Assembly: GCA_016709675.1 (NCBI GenBank)
Contig: JADJMH010000002.1
Coordinates: 248,001-312,000 of the forward strand
Reading direction: 5' to 3'
DNA: 64,000 nt
From: Candidatus Accumulibacter proximus
GTDB lineage: Bacteria; Pseudomonadota; Gammaproteobacteria; Burkholderiales; Rhodocyclaceae
The notes beneath the pieces were generated by a model. That model had not been told where the DNA came from. It made no database searches and saw only the letters and a list, made by a program, of their open reading frames with translations. The position numbers were made by a program, and so were the translations under genes. Shown in pieces: positions 53,609-63,221 of the stretch (position 1 is its first letter; each line of letters begins with the position of its first letter).

Positions 53609-53953
53609 ATGATCTCTTCGCCTGTTCGTGTCGGCTTGCTGGCGCTGTTGCTCTTCTCCTCCACCGGCAATGCGCAGCTGGCGGCGGAAGCGGTGGCGCC
53701 GTCGCCGGAGCGCCGGAAGGAGCTCATTCACCTGGTTCGTCAGGATTGCGGTTCGTGCCACGGCATGACCTTGCAGGGTGGGCTCGGCCCCTCGTTGAAG
53801 CCCGAAGCCTTGCGCGAGAAGCCGGTCGATTCGCTGGTCGCCACGATTTACGGCGGTCGCCCGGGGACGCCGATGCCGCCCTGGCATCGCTTCCTGACCG
53901 AGGACGAGGCGCGCTGGGTCGTCGATCAGCTGCTGGCGGGGTTTCCCGAATAA
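53609..53953 (+). CDS. nirC: NirC-like c-type cytochrome
   Basis: 114 residues from MISSPVRVGLLALLLFSSTGNAQLA, a signal peptide. Heme site CGSCH in VRQDCGSCHGMTLQGGLGPSLKPEALREKP, and a Met ligand in YGGRPGTPMPPWHRFLTEDEARWVVDQLL. This pattern and size match NirC, the cytochrome c55x of nir gene sets. It stands 10 kb from nirS with the copper cluster between. Confidence 0.82.
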   Translation: MISSPVRVGLLALLLFSSTGNAQLAAEAVAPSPERRKELIHLVRQDCGSCHGMTLQGGLGPSLKPEALREKPVDSLVATIYGGRPGTPMPPWHRFLTEDEARWVVDQLLAGFPE

Positions 53954-54195
53954 ACTGCGGAACGGGAGAGGCTGGCCGAAAGGTTGCCCGCTCTGCGGTA
54001 GCCCGACATCGCCAGGACGGAGAGCAGGCCGGCAGGCTTGATGCCAACCAGGCGCGCGCCAGCCTGGGCGCGCAGCGGGTTTGGCGAGGCTTCGCCTCCG
54101 ACCGACAAGTGGTATTGGCGAGTTGTCGGACGATAGGCATGAAGAGGCTGTTGCAGAACTCGTCCTGCAGGGCTAAGGCCGTGTTGGGTCTGACG

Positions 54196-54378
54196 ATGAC
54201 CGTGGGGCTGATTGAGCACCTGATGATCGACCGCGCGTTGCGTCGCATCTGTGGTTTCTCGCTGCACATGACGCTGCCTTCCGAGGCTACCATCTCGCGT
54301 GCCTTCGACGAGTTTGCCGAGGGGGCTTGGGCCAACGCGCATCAAGCCCTGTTCAAGGAACACCTGGGAGATCTGAGG
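54196..54378 (+). pseudogene. N-terminal remnant of a DDE transposase
   Basis: MTVGLIEHLMIDRALRRICGFSLHMTLPSEATISRAFDEFAEG...AHQALFKEHLGD matches the DUF772-type N-terminal domain of a common proteobacterial transposase of the IS5/IS1182 kind. The sequence leaves the family after LGD, so the catalytic part is missing. It marks a past insertion just before the injection-like operon. Confidence 0.7.
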
Positions 54379-54813
54379 ACAAGTTCGCCCTGTTTCACGG
54401 CAAAATCTTTCTTGAGCGTACTGGGAAGAGATGATAATGTAAGCGTGAGAATGGTAGGAAAGCTCGAGGGGCTGAGCCCAGAGGGGCTCAACAGCTGATG
54501 TAGATGGGGAATCAGCATGGTCCGAGACAGCACAACTCTGTGCACGCTGCCCACTTTGTGCCGAACTGCATCAAGTACTGGTGCTGGACGAAGGGGTTCT
54601 CTGTCGCCTCACATTTGCACCGTCCCAAGAGCTACTTTCAGAAAACAGCCCCGGCTTCGGCACATTCCTGCAGAAGGTGGCTACTGCGCTTCGAACAGCC
54701 ATCACTTGGGCTGCAGTTTTGGAGTTCGGGCACGGGCGGGCCCACAGCGACTCGCGAGCAAACGGTACCAAGTGTTGGGCCGCGCGTTGGGGTTTAGGTC
54801 AAGGGTTCCTTGA
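54379..54813. other. Leader region of the injection-like operon
   Basis: About 430 bases. TGAGCCC-AGAG-GGGCTCA (54472-54489) is a perfect 7-bp hairpin. One open frame ending at 54817 (VLCRLTFAPSQELLSENSPGFGTFLQKVATALRTAI) overlaps the next ATG as ATGA, which would allow coupling, but it has no recognisable family and may be a gene remnant. Confidence 0.4.
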
Positions 54814-57180
54814 ATGAACCTGGGTGATTTCCTTACCAGTTCGGCCAATGAATCGCTGCAACTTGCGCTGGCGGCAGGGCATGCGCACGCTAAGGCAGCC
54901 AGCCAGAGAACTCATCTTTCGTACCTGCTCGCAAAGCTCCTCGACGACCAGTCGGTACGAGCAAAGCTGCCTGAACCGGTGCGGGTTCGAGCTCAGGCAG
55001 CACTCGCAGAGCAAGTCCTTGCGTTACCCCAGGAAGACCATAGAAAGGGAGAACTCTCTTTCGATCTCGAGGCGCTAGCCGGCCCGGCCGTCGAGACGAT
55101 GGGCAACCTGGGCAGTCCGCGCGTCACGCCGCTCCTTTTCCTGGCGACGTGTCTTTCGCCGTCGATTGCCATGGACGCGGAGTCCGAGCGCGCCCGTGGC
55201 TGCTTGCGGATCGCTGGGATCACGGCCGAGATGTTCCTTCCAGGGGCGACTGAGCGGGCAAGGCGCCAGGATTTCACCTTCCGCTCTCAGGGCTTGGGAA
55301 ACGACGGCCTCGGGACAGACATTACGGCAATGGCACGCGCGGGTGTGTGGCCTACCTGCCCACTCGTTGGTATGGAGCGGCAGCTCGAGAATCTTGTGGT
55401 CGTGCTCAACTCGATGCGCTACTCGGCAGCGATCGTTGGCGAACCCGGCGTTGGCAAGTCGGCTTTCATCCGCGGATTGGCCTGGCATATCGTGCACCGC
55501 ACCAGGCCGCTCATTCCACCCGACATGGATTCCTGGACGCTGGTTCGTATCGAGGCAGCCGATATTCTCAAGGGAACCAGCGGACGCGGGGATCTCGAAG
55601 GCAGGATCAAGGAGATGCTCGCATTCTTCGCTCGAAATCCCACGGTCATCCCATTCTTCGAGGAGGTGCACAAGCTTCTTGATACCGACGACACGTCGTC
55701 ACGGGCAGTTGCAACGGCTCTCAAGGTCCCCATGGCCGAGGAGCGTTTCCGCTGCGTGGGGGTAACGACCGATCGCGAATATGCACGGTTCATCGCCAGC
55801 GATGATGCGATGAACTCTCGGTTTCGCAAGATACTCCTCCCGGAGCCTGGCGAGGAGGAAGCGTGCCGAATAGTCGCCGGTACGAAAGATGATCTGCTTC
55901 GGGGAAAGGCGGCGCAGCAAGGGGTCTCCATTACCGACGATGCCATTCGAACGGCAGTCCGGGTGACCTCCGTGTATCAGAAGAGCGACCGGCTTCCACG
56001 AAAAGCCATCAACCTACTCGGCGAGACGGTTGCGGAGAAAGCATACCGGCTGAGCATCGCGGATGCGGCCAACTCACCCGCGGGACTATCCACCGTCATC
56101 ACCGGCAAGGATGTGGCACGTTTTTTCAGCAATGTTACGTCCATTCCGGTGGACGATCTCAACGACGACCGCTCTGCTTATTACACAGCGCTGGAGGCAA
56201 GGCTCAAGAACCGTGTTCGTGGACAGCGTATCGCCATCGAGTCGGTGACACGACACCTGGCTTTGCACGCCAGTGGACTGGTGGACAAGCGGCGACCTCG
56301 CGGCCGATTGCTCTTCCTTGGTCCGCCCGGTGTCGGCAAGACCGAGCTCGCCACGGCGCTCGCCGAAGAAGTGATGCGCGACAGCGGCTCGCTGGTAACG
56401 GTCAACATGGCCGAGTACACCAAGGAAGATTCACTGAACAAGTTCATGGGAGCATCACCCGGTTACGTCGGCTTCGGTCAGACGCCCACCATTTACAGCA
56501 AGGTGATGATGCGATCGTACTCCGTGGTGGTTCTCGACGAGTTCGAGAAAGCCGCGCCGGAACTGGCAAATCCGCTGATCAGCATGCTGGATGGCCGGGG
56601 AGAGGACTCCCAGGGCAGAATGGTGGACTTCTCCCAGTGCATCTTCGTGATGACGTCCAACGCCCTGACGCAGAAGGAGGTCCTGAAGGGCGTGGTGCTC
56701 GGCAGGATTCAGGTTGGCGACGCAGCCGAGGTCACGCGGGTACTCAAGGGGATGGGAGTCGACTCAAGCGAGACGTCATTCACCATGCCCGGGCTGATCG
56801 AGCGAATCGAGCGGCTGGATGATGCGGCTGCAGGAAGCTTGCTCGACCAACTGGGCGGCACGGGAGAAGAGGGGCTTCGGGCGCACCTTACGTCGCTGGG
56901 CGGCATCTGGACCGCTCCGCTCGTCGACCGCATCGACCGGATCGCTCTCTTTCGATCGTTGGACAAAACGGTGTTGCACGAGATCCTCGAGCGGATGATC
57001 GACGCACGGCGCGCCGCGTCTGCACGACCTCTACCCGCAGAGATCGATTCTCCGGGATCACGAGACGCGATTATTGGCTGGGCAACAACCGATGGGGCCG
57101 GCACGTCCGCGAGGCGGCTCGAGAGAAGCTTGCTTCGCTGGTTGAGCGACAAGGTGTTAGGCGTGGCTGGGCCATGTTAG
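54814..57180 (+). CDS. ClpV/ClpB-like double AAA+ ATPase
   Basis: 788 residues. Clp N-terminal repeat-like domain (LQLALAAGHAHAKAASQRTHLSYLLAKLLDD); first AAA+ with Walker A GEPGVGKS near residue 209 and an altered Walker B, PFFEEVHKLL, where Asp is expected before Glu; arginine finger region NSRFRKI; second AAA+ with GPPGVGKT near 503, VVVLDEFEKA near 573 and GASPGYVGFGQ pore-type loop. In type VI systems ClpV recycles contracted sheath. It opens an operon holding a spike gene, so that role fits, but it could be a specialised ClpB. Confidence 0.82.
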   Translation: MNLGDFLTSSANESLQLALAAGHAHAKAASQRTHLSYLLAKLLDDQSVRAKLPEPVRVRAQAALAEQVLALPQEDHRKGELSFDLEALAGPAVETMGNLGSPRVTPLLFLATCLSPSIAMDAESERARGCLRIAGITAEMFLPGATERARRQDFTFRSQGLGNDGLGTDITAMARAGVWPTCPLVGMERQLENLVVVLNSMRYSAAIVGEPGVGKSAFIRGLAWHIVHRTRPLIPPDMDSWTLVRIEAADILKGTSGRGDLEGRIKEMLAFFARNPTVIPFFEEVHKLLDTDDTSSRAVATALKVPMAEERFRCVGVTTDREYARFIASDDAMNSRFRKILLPEPGEEEACRIVAGTKDDLLRGKAAQQGVSITDDAIRTAVRVTSVYQKSDRLPRKAINLLGETVAEKAYRLSIADAANSPAGLSTVITGKDVARFFSNVTSIPVDDLNDDRSAYYTALEARLKNRVRGQRIAIESVTRHLALHASGLVDKRRPRGRLLFLGPPGVGKTELATALAEEVMRDSGSLVTVNMAEYTKEDSLNKFMGASPGYVGFGQTPTIYSKVMMRSYSVVVLDEFEKAAPELANPLISMLDGRGEDSQGRMVDFSQCIFVMTSNALTQKEVLKGVVLGRIQVGDAAEVTRVLKGMGVDSSETSFTMPGLIERIERLDDAAAGSLLDQLGGTGEEGLRAHLTSLGGIWTAPLVDRIDRIALFRSLDKTVLHEILERMIDARRAASARPLPAEIDSPGSRDAIIGWATTDGAGTSARRLERSLLRWLSDKVLGVAGPC

Positions 57181-57256
57181 ACGAGCGGGCGCCGCGGGGG
57201 CCATCGGGCAGCCTGTAGAGCAACGGAAACCTGTAGATATCGACTAGGGAGATGAG

Positions 57257-60200
57257 ATGGCGGACTTGAAAGGCTTCCTCGATCAACACGAGATCGACGT
57301 TGATGCACTGGCGCGAATCAAACACCGATTGTTCGTCGTCGGCCGATTCAACCGCCGGCCGGTTTTGCTCGATCGGCCACCCGAGATGTATCTTTTCACC
57401 AACCGCCCGCAGAGCGAGTTACCGCAGCAATATCTGGGTTTGTTCTCACAGAAATTCGGCTTGCGGTACGAGAACTTCATCAAGGCGTTGCAGCCGATGA
57501 TGGCAGAGCGGGTGCTCCCTGGGACATTTCCGGTTGTGGTGCAGTACACACCTTGTGAGGAGGACTCGAAGGACAGTTCCGTGGTCATCGACATGGAGAA
57601 CTACTTTTTCTCGCGAGCCATCGCCAACACGGAACAACCGGCGTTCGACGGCAACCGGAATGGGACTGCACCCGAGATCTTTGGCGATGGAGGCAAGGGG
57701 ATCTACAGGCATATCCGCACGAATTTGAACCTTTTCTGCAACTTCCAGCCGCGCACGGGAGAACTGCTTGATGCGTTCAGCGCTCTGCTTTCCTCGTGCG
57801 CCATGTTGCACGGCCTGCCCGCCTATGCCAAGGGCGGAGCACTGCCTGGCGGCATCCTGGAGAAGTTGGTCGACTTTGTATATTCATCCGATCTCACCGC
57901 CGACTTTTCGCTCGATGGCATTGATTTCGCAAGCCGAGGTTGGGAGGAATTCCTGCCAAGGGAAAGCAGCAAGAGAGCGAGGGAAAGCCTCGTCAAGGTT
58001 GCCAACACGTTCCGGAATGTCCTGGTTGGCGCCGGAGACCAGCATGGAGACATGAGGGTGGCTGGTGTCACCGTGTATCAAAGAGCGAAGGATATTCTCG
58101 ATCGAAAGAACAAGCTGACGACGGAATTCCGGCAAGCGCGCGAAGCCTACACCAATTTGCGCCAGATTGTTCGCAGCAAGGTTCTTTTGTCCATGGTCCT
58201 CGAATGGGTGTTCAAGGCGCACTACGATCTCCGTGAAGTGCAGTGCTTGGCGGACGAGGACGACCAGGACAAACAGGTCGAGAAATTCATTCTCGGAAAG
58301 GAACGCCATCCTGGCGTCAAGGAGCCCGTCAAGAGAGCCACTGCGCAGGCACGCCACGAATTCAAGAAGTCGCTCGCCGAGAACTTCGAAAGGCTGATCC
58401 AGGCAATAATCGCCGACGATGGAGAAGCAGTCGAGGGAATGGAGTCCCTCCCCACTGAGATCCGCAGCTTGGCAGAAGGACTCCGGCAGGACAAAGTACG
58501 ACAAAAGCTGCTTCGCGGAATGGCGAAGGCCAGTGGGGACCCGCAACCGTTCATCGAATCCCAGAAAACGATTCTCATTGACGTCCTGCTTCCCGTCCTC
58601 TACCAGACGCCGACGATGAGTCTTTACGATCTGCGGATGCTGTTCCGGAAGGAGGTACAGATCGCCTACCTCACCACGGTTACCCTCGATGACAAGCATC
58701 AAGGCATTGTTCGCAAGGTCGCACAAGATTTCCTTCCCGAGTTCCAGCGGAGCATCGACGACAGAACGCGAGAGATCCGAAATGCAAGCTCTGTACAATG
58801 CGACTTGCTGCGCAACTATATCGAGCGTATCGCCAGCAGGGACATGGCCAAGCTTATCGTCGATGCACAGAAGAGGATCAGTTGTGCGCTGACCGTTATC
58901 GAGAATACCAAGCTTGCGCCTGGAGAGGTTCGCGGTGCAAGCCACATTGCGCCGATCTTCAATGCTAACGTGGGTGCGGCCGCAAAGACGCAGCCTGGTC
59001 AACGCATAGTGCAGGCAGTCAGAAACCTTGCCGCAGATATCGCCCCACGAGAGATCGAAGAATGGGACGTGGCCAAAAGCTTGGCTACGAAAGAGAAAGG
59101 CGAAAGGGTAACGGAGACAGTGGCTGAGCCGGGAAGCTCAAAGGCGGCCCTTGCGCAGTCGGCCAGCGTGACGGTTGCTGCGGCCGTACATTCCCCGGCG
59201 GACGAACACTCCCGCCCCCATCTTGAAGGAAGCAATTCATCCTCGAGCGAGACGGCCTTGCCCGCTGTTGATCCTCAAAGTACCGAGACGCCTTCGGACG
59301 AGTTGCGGACTCAAGTCGAAAGCATGGTGAAAGATTTTGTGACGAGCAGCAAGTCAAGGCCCGAGATTGGTGACCTCGTGGCCGCCGTCAGCAAGAAAGT
59401 GCAGGAAAGCCCAACGATCATCGATCAGGCCAAAGAAGCCATACGCGTGTTCCACCAGATTCTGCAGGTCATCTATCAGTGCTATCGGGATAACCAGGAC
59501 AAGAAGGCCCTGGTTGGTCTGATAGAGCGTATGACTTTGGCCAATCTCATGCTCTCCAACCAGGAGGCGCTCAATCTTGGCAAGGAATGCAGCAATCTTT
59601 ACCCGATGCTCCTCGACGTGATTCAGAACATGGATGCGGAGAACCCGGACCCGCGTCTTTTCATTCGTGATTTTTCGCTGACGAACTATTTCGACAACGA
59701 TGTTCTGGGAACCCCTGAGGGAGAGGACACAAGTGGCATCACTGAGCTGCGCCAACTTCTCCGCAGACAAACGATAGAAAGCCTCGAGAACACTGTCAGC
59801 TTCATATCCGAGTTGCACGGCATCAAACATCTTATGGATTCGGTCGGGAAGGATTCTCGGGCAGAAGTCATTGTCGTCAACGCGACAGCAGACGAATTTC
59901 TGACATGGATTGATCGGGACAATCTGGTGGGTGGGCACGGCAACCGTCAGTGTCTGCAGAGCGCATTCATCCGTAACGGGCAACAGGCAACGGCATGCCC
60001 TGGGCTCGTCTATATGAGCGATAGCGCTTTTTCGGCCCAATCGCTGATGGAGTCCAAGATGGCATGGCTGTCCAAACTGGCGGCGACAAGACTATCCGAT
60101 GGAGGTCTTCGCCTCATCGTACCGCCTATTTGCTTGTCTACCGGAGTACAGGACAGCAGCGACACGTGGGAGTCGAACGGTCTATCTCTGGCCAGAATCG

Positions 60201-60823
60201 CCGAGCCGAGCGGCCCACCCGACGAGCCACCGCCGGCTCCAGTGGTGATCGTCGGACCGTCGCCATACCTGAATCGACCGGGAGACGTTTTCGGAACATG
60301 GCTTCCGGCGGGGTACCTGTTTGCGGCGCATTTTCTCAGTGCTCCGGAGCAAATGGTGAAGATTTATCCGACAAAAGCCAAGGACGAAGGGAGGTTTCGC
60401 GTCGTTGGCGCCGGCATCGGGAAGATGAGACCATCTCTGGATCGTGTGTTATGGGGAGGTCAAGGGGATAGCTACGCGTTTGCAGTCGACTTCTATCTCT
60501 ACATGCTGCTGACCGTTCTGGCAACGGCCGAAAACAACATCCGCGTCAATTCAGAACAACCGACCGCCGCGAGCTTCTTCCCTTTCTTCACCGGGCACCG
60601 GGATTCCGGGGTCAAGAGGGAGGATTGGAAGACATCGAGCGCCCTGGACCGCGCTCTCCTTGGGAGCGCCAGCTATTTTTCCCTGGAGCAGGATCTGTCG
60701 AAGGAAGCTTTGCGTGGAGTCTGCCTCCTGCACGGAGCAGAGCAGCAGATCCGTGCAATCGGATGGTTCAACAAGGCACTCGAGGCGGCGAGATTGCCGC
60801 GTCACAAGGGCAACGCGAAATGA
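57257..60823 (+). CDS. Unrecognised 1188-residue protein of the injection-like operon
   Basis: No family recognised. Starts MADLKGFLDQHEIDVDALARIKHRLFVVGRFNRRPVLL after AGGGAGATGAG. No signal peptide or membrane helix. Roughly residues 280-580 are long charged helices; residues 620-700 are a low-complexity Ser/Ala/Glu linker (AEPGSSKAALAQ...SNSSSSETALPAV); the last 350 residues are more globular (ELHGIKHLMDS, CPGLVYMSDSAFSAQSLMESKMAWLSKLAATRL, RPGDVFGTWLPAGYLFAAHFLSAPEQ). Two-domain plan and position suggest a structural component (sheath, baseplate or adaptor), which is inference only. Confidence 0.75.
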   Translation: MADLKGFLDQHEIDVDALARIKHRLFVVGRFNRRPVLLDRPPEMYLFTNRPQSELPQQYLGLFSQKFGLRYENFIKALQPMMAERVLPGTFPVVVQYTPCEEDSKDSSVVIDMENYFFSRAIANTEQPAFDGNRNGTAPEIFGDGGKGIYRHIRTNLNLFCNFQPRTGELLDAFSALLSSCAMLHGLPAYAKGGALPGGILEKLVDFVYSSDLTADFSLDGIDFASRGWEEFLPRESSKRARESLVKVANTFRNVLVGAGDQHGDMRVAGVTVYQRAKDILDRKNKLTTEFRQAREAYTNLRQIVRSKVLLSMVLEWVFKAHYDLREVQCLADEDDQDKQVEKFILGKERHPGVKEPVKRATAQARHEFKKSLAENFERLIQAIIADDGEAVEGMESLPTEIRSLAEGLRQDKVRQKLLRGMAKASGDPQPFIESQKTILIDVLLPVLYQTPTMSLYDLRMLFRKEVQIAYLTTVTLDDKHQGIVRKVAQDFLPEFQRSIDDRTREIRNASSVQCDLLRNYIERIASRDMAKLIVDAQKRISCALTVIENTKLAPGEVRGASHIAPIFNANVGAAAKTQPGQRIVQAVRNLAADIAPREIEEWDVAKSLATKEKGERVTETVAEPGSSKAALAQSASVTVAAAVHSPADEHSRPHLEGSNSSSSETALPAVDPQSTETPSDELRTQVESMVKDFVTSSKSRPEIGDLVAAVSKKVQESPTIIDQAKEAIRVFHQILQVIYQCYRDNQDKKALVGLIERMTLANLMLSNQEALNLGKECSNLYPMLLDVIQNMDAENPDPRLFIRDFSLTNYFDNDVLGTPEGEDTSGITELRQLLRRQTIESLENTVSFISELHGIKHLMDSVGKDSRAEVIVVNATADEFLTWIDRDNLVGGHGNRQCLQSAFIRNGQQATACPGLVYMSDSAFSAQSLMESKMAWLSKLAATRLSDGGLRLIVPPICLSTGVQDSSDTWESNGLSLARIAEPSGPPDEPPPAPVVIVGPSPYLNRPGDVFGTWLPAGYLFAAHFLSAPEQMVKIYPTKAKDEGRFRVVGAGIGKMRPSLDRVLWGGQGDSYAFAVDFYLYMLLTVLATAENNIRVNSEQPTAASFFPFFTGHRDSGVKREDWKTSSALDRALLGSASYFSLEQDLSKEALRGVCLLHGAEQQIRAIGWFNKALEAARLPRHKGNAK

Positions 60824-60836
60824 AACGGAGGACAAG

Positions 60837-61724
60837 ATGATCATTGCCAGCTTCGAAGACTACAAGTTCGAGAACATCGAAGGCTACCGAATCGCCTGTC
60901 GACTGACTCCGGTAAGAGGTTTTGATGGAAACTTCTACGTCTATATCGCTGAGCGACGCCAGGCGAGAGAGCCATTCAACAAGGTCGTGGTGAGCAGCAC
61001 GCCAGATGGCGAAAGCCGCGCGCCGAAGCGCGGAACCCTGGTCATCTCTGACAGTGAGCGGACGTACGAGTTCAGGGATATCGATCTCGTTTCCGTCGAA
61101 CTTGGGGCTACGCGACGCGAACGAACACGCTTTTTCGAGTTCCAGTACGACGACAAGATGACCGATCGTGTGGGCGCAGCACCGATTACCATCAAAGGCA
61201 AGAAGGAAAAACCGCTGGGTCCCTGCGCCCTCGGTGCGGACTATAAGGGGGGTCTCGATGAGAGTCGTCATCTGCTGGGCTTCCGAGCGCACGTCGCCGC
61301 AAACCATGGCACGGTAGTGCGCTTTGTGAATCTGGGCTGCATGCCCAAATCATTTCTGGAAAAGATTGTGGCGTTGAATGCGGAAATGCAAGCGGCCGAG
61401 GGCAAGCCCCTCCCCAATTTTACGGTGAAGTTCAGTCAGGGAGACTTTGAGGTGGGTCCTGACAACCCACTGCACCTTTTCTTCGTCGAGGAGTGCTGGG
61501 GTTCGCTGTCGCTGCACCCTATTACCCCCCCACTTCATGAACTGGTGGAGGACGGGAGACCGGCTCCGGAGCGTTTCCGCTCTGGTGAACACTCGCCCAA
61601 CGAACTGCTTTGGCACGATGTCGGACGGGAGTTCAAGTCTCTGGAGATAAACCCCGGTACCGTTGAAGTCGCCACGCTGTGCTTTGAGACGAGCAGCAAG
61701 TACCACGACTTGTCCGTACGCTAA
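60837..61724 (+). CDS. Unrecognised 295-residue protein of the injection-like operon
   Basis: Start at ATG 60837 with a perfect GGAGG 8 bases before; 13 bases after the previous stop. MIIASFEDYKFENIEGYRIACRLTPVRGFDGNFYVYIAERR, then beta-rich GTLVISDSERTYEFRDIDLVSVELGATRRERTRFFEFQYDD. No transmembrane or signal sequence. Ends 1 base before the spike gene start. The beta-rich composition would suit a baseplate or tube part, unproven. Confidence 0.7.
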   Translation: MIIASFEDYKFENIEGYRIACRLTPVRGFDGNFYVYIAERRQAREPFNKVVVSSTPDGESRAPKRGTLVISDSERTYEFRDIDLVSVELGATRRERTRFFEFQYDDKMTDRVGAAPITIKGKKEKPLGPCALGADYKGGLDESRHLLGFRAHVAANHGTVVRFVNLGCMPKSFLEKIVALNAEMQAAEGKPLPNFTVKFSQGDFEVGPDNPLHLFFVEECWGSLSLHPITPPLHELVEDGRPAPERFRSGEHSPNELLWHDVGREFKSLEINPGTVEVATLCFETSSKYHDLSVR

Positions 61725-61725
61725 G

Positions 61726-63216
61726 GTGGCAGGAGATTTTCCGCTCCGACTCGAGTTCGCTGGCGGTGTCTCGCTGCCACTGAGCGAAATCAGCCTGTCG
61801 CGAGCACTTGGCGAGTCGGTCCGCTGGCGATTCACGGTGGCAATCCATCCGGAGAGTTGGGACGACGGCCGGAGCATCATCCTCGAACAGCTAAGACGCC
61901 AGCTGATTGCCAGCCCCTGCCAGGTTGCTGTTAGCTGGCAAGGTGAGTCGAGGACGATGCTCAGCCCGAGGGCAACGGTCGTCGGCGCCAGTCGTATCCG
62001 GGAAGGACAAGCAAGAATCGGCGGCATTCCGACGGGCTTCCATTACGTCGAGATTGAGGCTGACGCGACTGCACCGGAGCCTCAGCCGGACGCATTCCAG
62101 CCGCGCAGGCGCACGCACAGGGTGAGAAACCTCAAGCAACTTATCGAGCGTCTCGAGCATGTAGCGATACCTTTGGGGGCGCTCGTATCCGAGTTTGCCG
62201 AGATCGAGTTCGCCGATGGCGAACACGCCTCGATTATCCAGGATGAGATTTCGGACTGGCGTTTTCTGTTGCACGTCCTGGAGCAGTGCGGCTGGCTGGC
62301 TGGCCCGCATCGCGCATGGCTACCGCTTACATTGGTTGGAGGGGTGAACGAGAAAGGGAGAACACACGGACGCTGGCTTATTGTCCCTGGCGCGAAGCGT
62401 GCGTACGAGGATTGGGGGACCGTGCGCCAACGGACCATCAGCGTCGATCCGAGCTTCGGTGAGGGGGAAACGGAGTTTGCCGGACTTGCTACGGGCAAGC
62501 GTGTTCCTGCCTTTCCTGCAGGACACTTTCCGTCCGTCGTCGACCGGCGCCCACAGCGAAGCTTCTCCGAGGAAAGCTGGAACAAGTGGCGGACGATGGA
62601 CCTGCCGCGATTCACCGAAGACGGCGCGATGATCTGGCGAATCAACGATCGCCTGTATTTCGGTGGCCAGGGTCTCGGCTGGGAATCCGAGACCCATGCT
62701 GTTCCGCCTGAAATGCGTATTGGCGCGCCGGACACCTCGGAAGGGCTCCGACCATGGGTCGGACTCGGTCGAGTCGAGGAGACCTCGCGCACCGGGCCGT
62801 GGCTCAAGGTCCGACTCCCAGGTTTCGAGTCGGGCGATGACCTGGTCAACGTGCGCATTGCCACACCTTACGCCGGAACCAACGGCAGGCGAGGCTTGCA
62901 TATGGTGCCGGAGAACGGCACCGAAGTGCTACTGGCGTGGTCTGGACTTTTCGGTCAATCCATCGTCCTGGTGGGCAATGCCCGTTCGGAAACGGCTGAG
63001 CATCCATCGCCGTCGCTGTATATCGAGGCCGAGCATACGGCGCAGTACGCGGACATCCACGTGGTGAAGATCGGAGAAACCACCATTGATTCGGCATTCA
63101 AGATTCGAGTCCAGCAACGTACGGACATTGCGAGTTCGCAGCGCTTCCAGCTCAAGGCCGATGGCGCAGAACTGAAACTCGCACAAGGAGTGGTTCATAC
63201 CGGAAGGGGGATTTGA
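61726..63216 (+). CDS. VgrG/gp27-gp5-like spike protein
   Basis: 496 residues from GTG 61726, directly after the previous TAA. N-terminal gp27-like region LRLEFAGGVSLPLSEISLSRALGESVRWRFTVAI and SIIQDEISDWRFLLHVLEQCGWL, as in VgrG and phage gpD. The gp5 OB-fold lies near residues 355-430: GPWLKVRLPGFESGDDLVNVRIATPYAG, RGLHMVPENGTEVLLAWSGLFGQSIVLVGNA. The C-terminal beta-helix is short and no effector domain is fused. This gene is the strongest evidence for a contractile injection system. Confidence 0.75.
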   Translation: MAGDFPLRLEFAGGVSLPLSEISLSRALGESVRWRFTVAIHPESWDDGRSIILEQLRRQLIASPCQVAVSWQGESRTMLSPRATVVGASRIREGQARIGGIPTGFHYVEIEADATAPEPQPDAFQPRRRTHRVRNLKQLIERLEHVAIPLGALVSEFAEIEFADGEHASIIQDEISDWRFLLHVLEQCGWLAGPHRAWLPLTLVGGVNEKGRTHGRWLIVPGAKRAYEDWGTVRQRTISVDPSFGEGETEFAGLATGKRVPAFPAGHFPSVVDRRPQRSFSEESWNKWRTMDLPRFTEDGAMIWRINDRLYFGGQGLGWESETHAVPPEMRIGAPDTSEGLRPWVGLGRVEETSRTGPWLKVRLPGFESGDDLVNVRIATPYAGTNGRRGLHMVPENGTEVLLAWSGLFGQSIVLVGNARSETAEHPSPSLYIEAEHTAQYADIHVVKIGETTIDSAFKIRVQQRTDIASSQRFQLKADGAELKLAQGVVHTGRGI

Positions 63217-63221
63217 AACAG

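Noticed and set aside
54504..54817. Small gene directly before the ClpV-like gene
   Set aside because: Three overlapping short frames compete and none is recognisable; only the ATGA overlap of one argues for it, so it is described as leader region.
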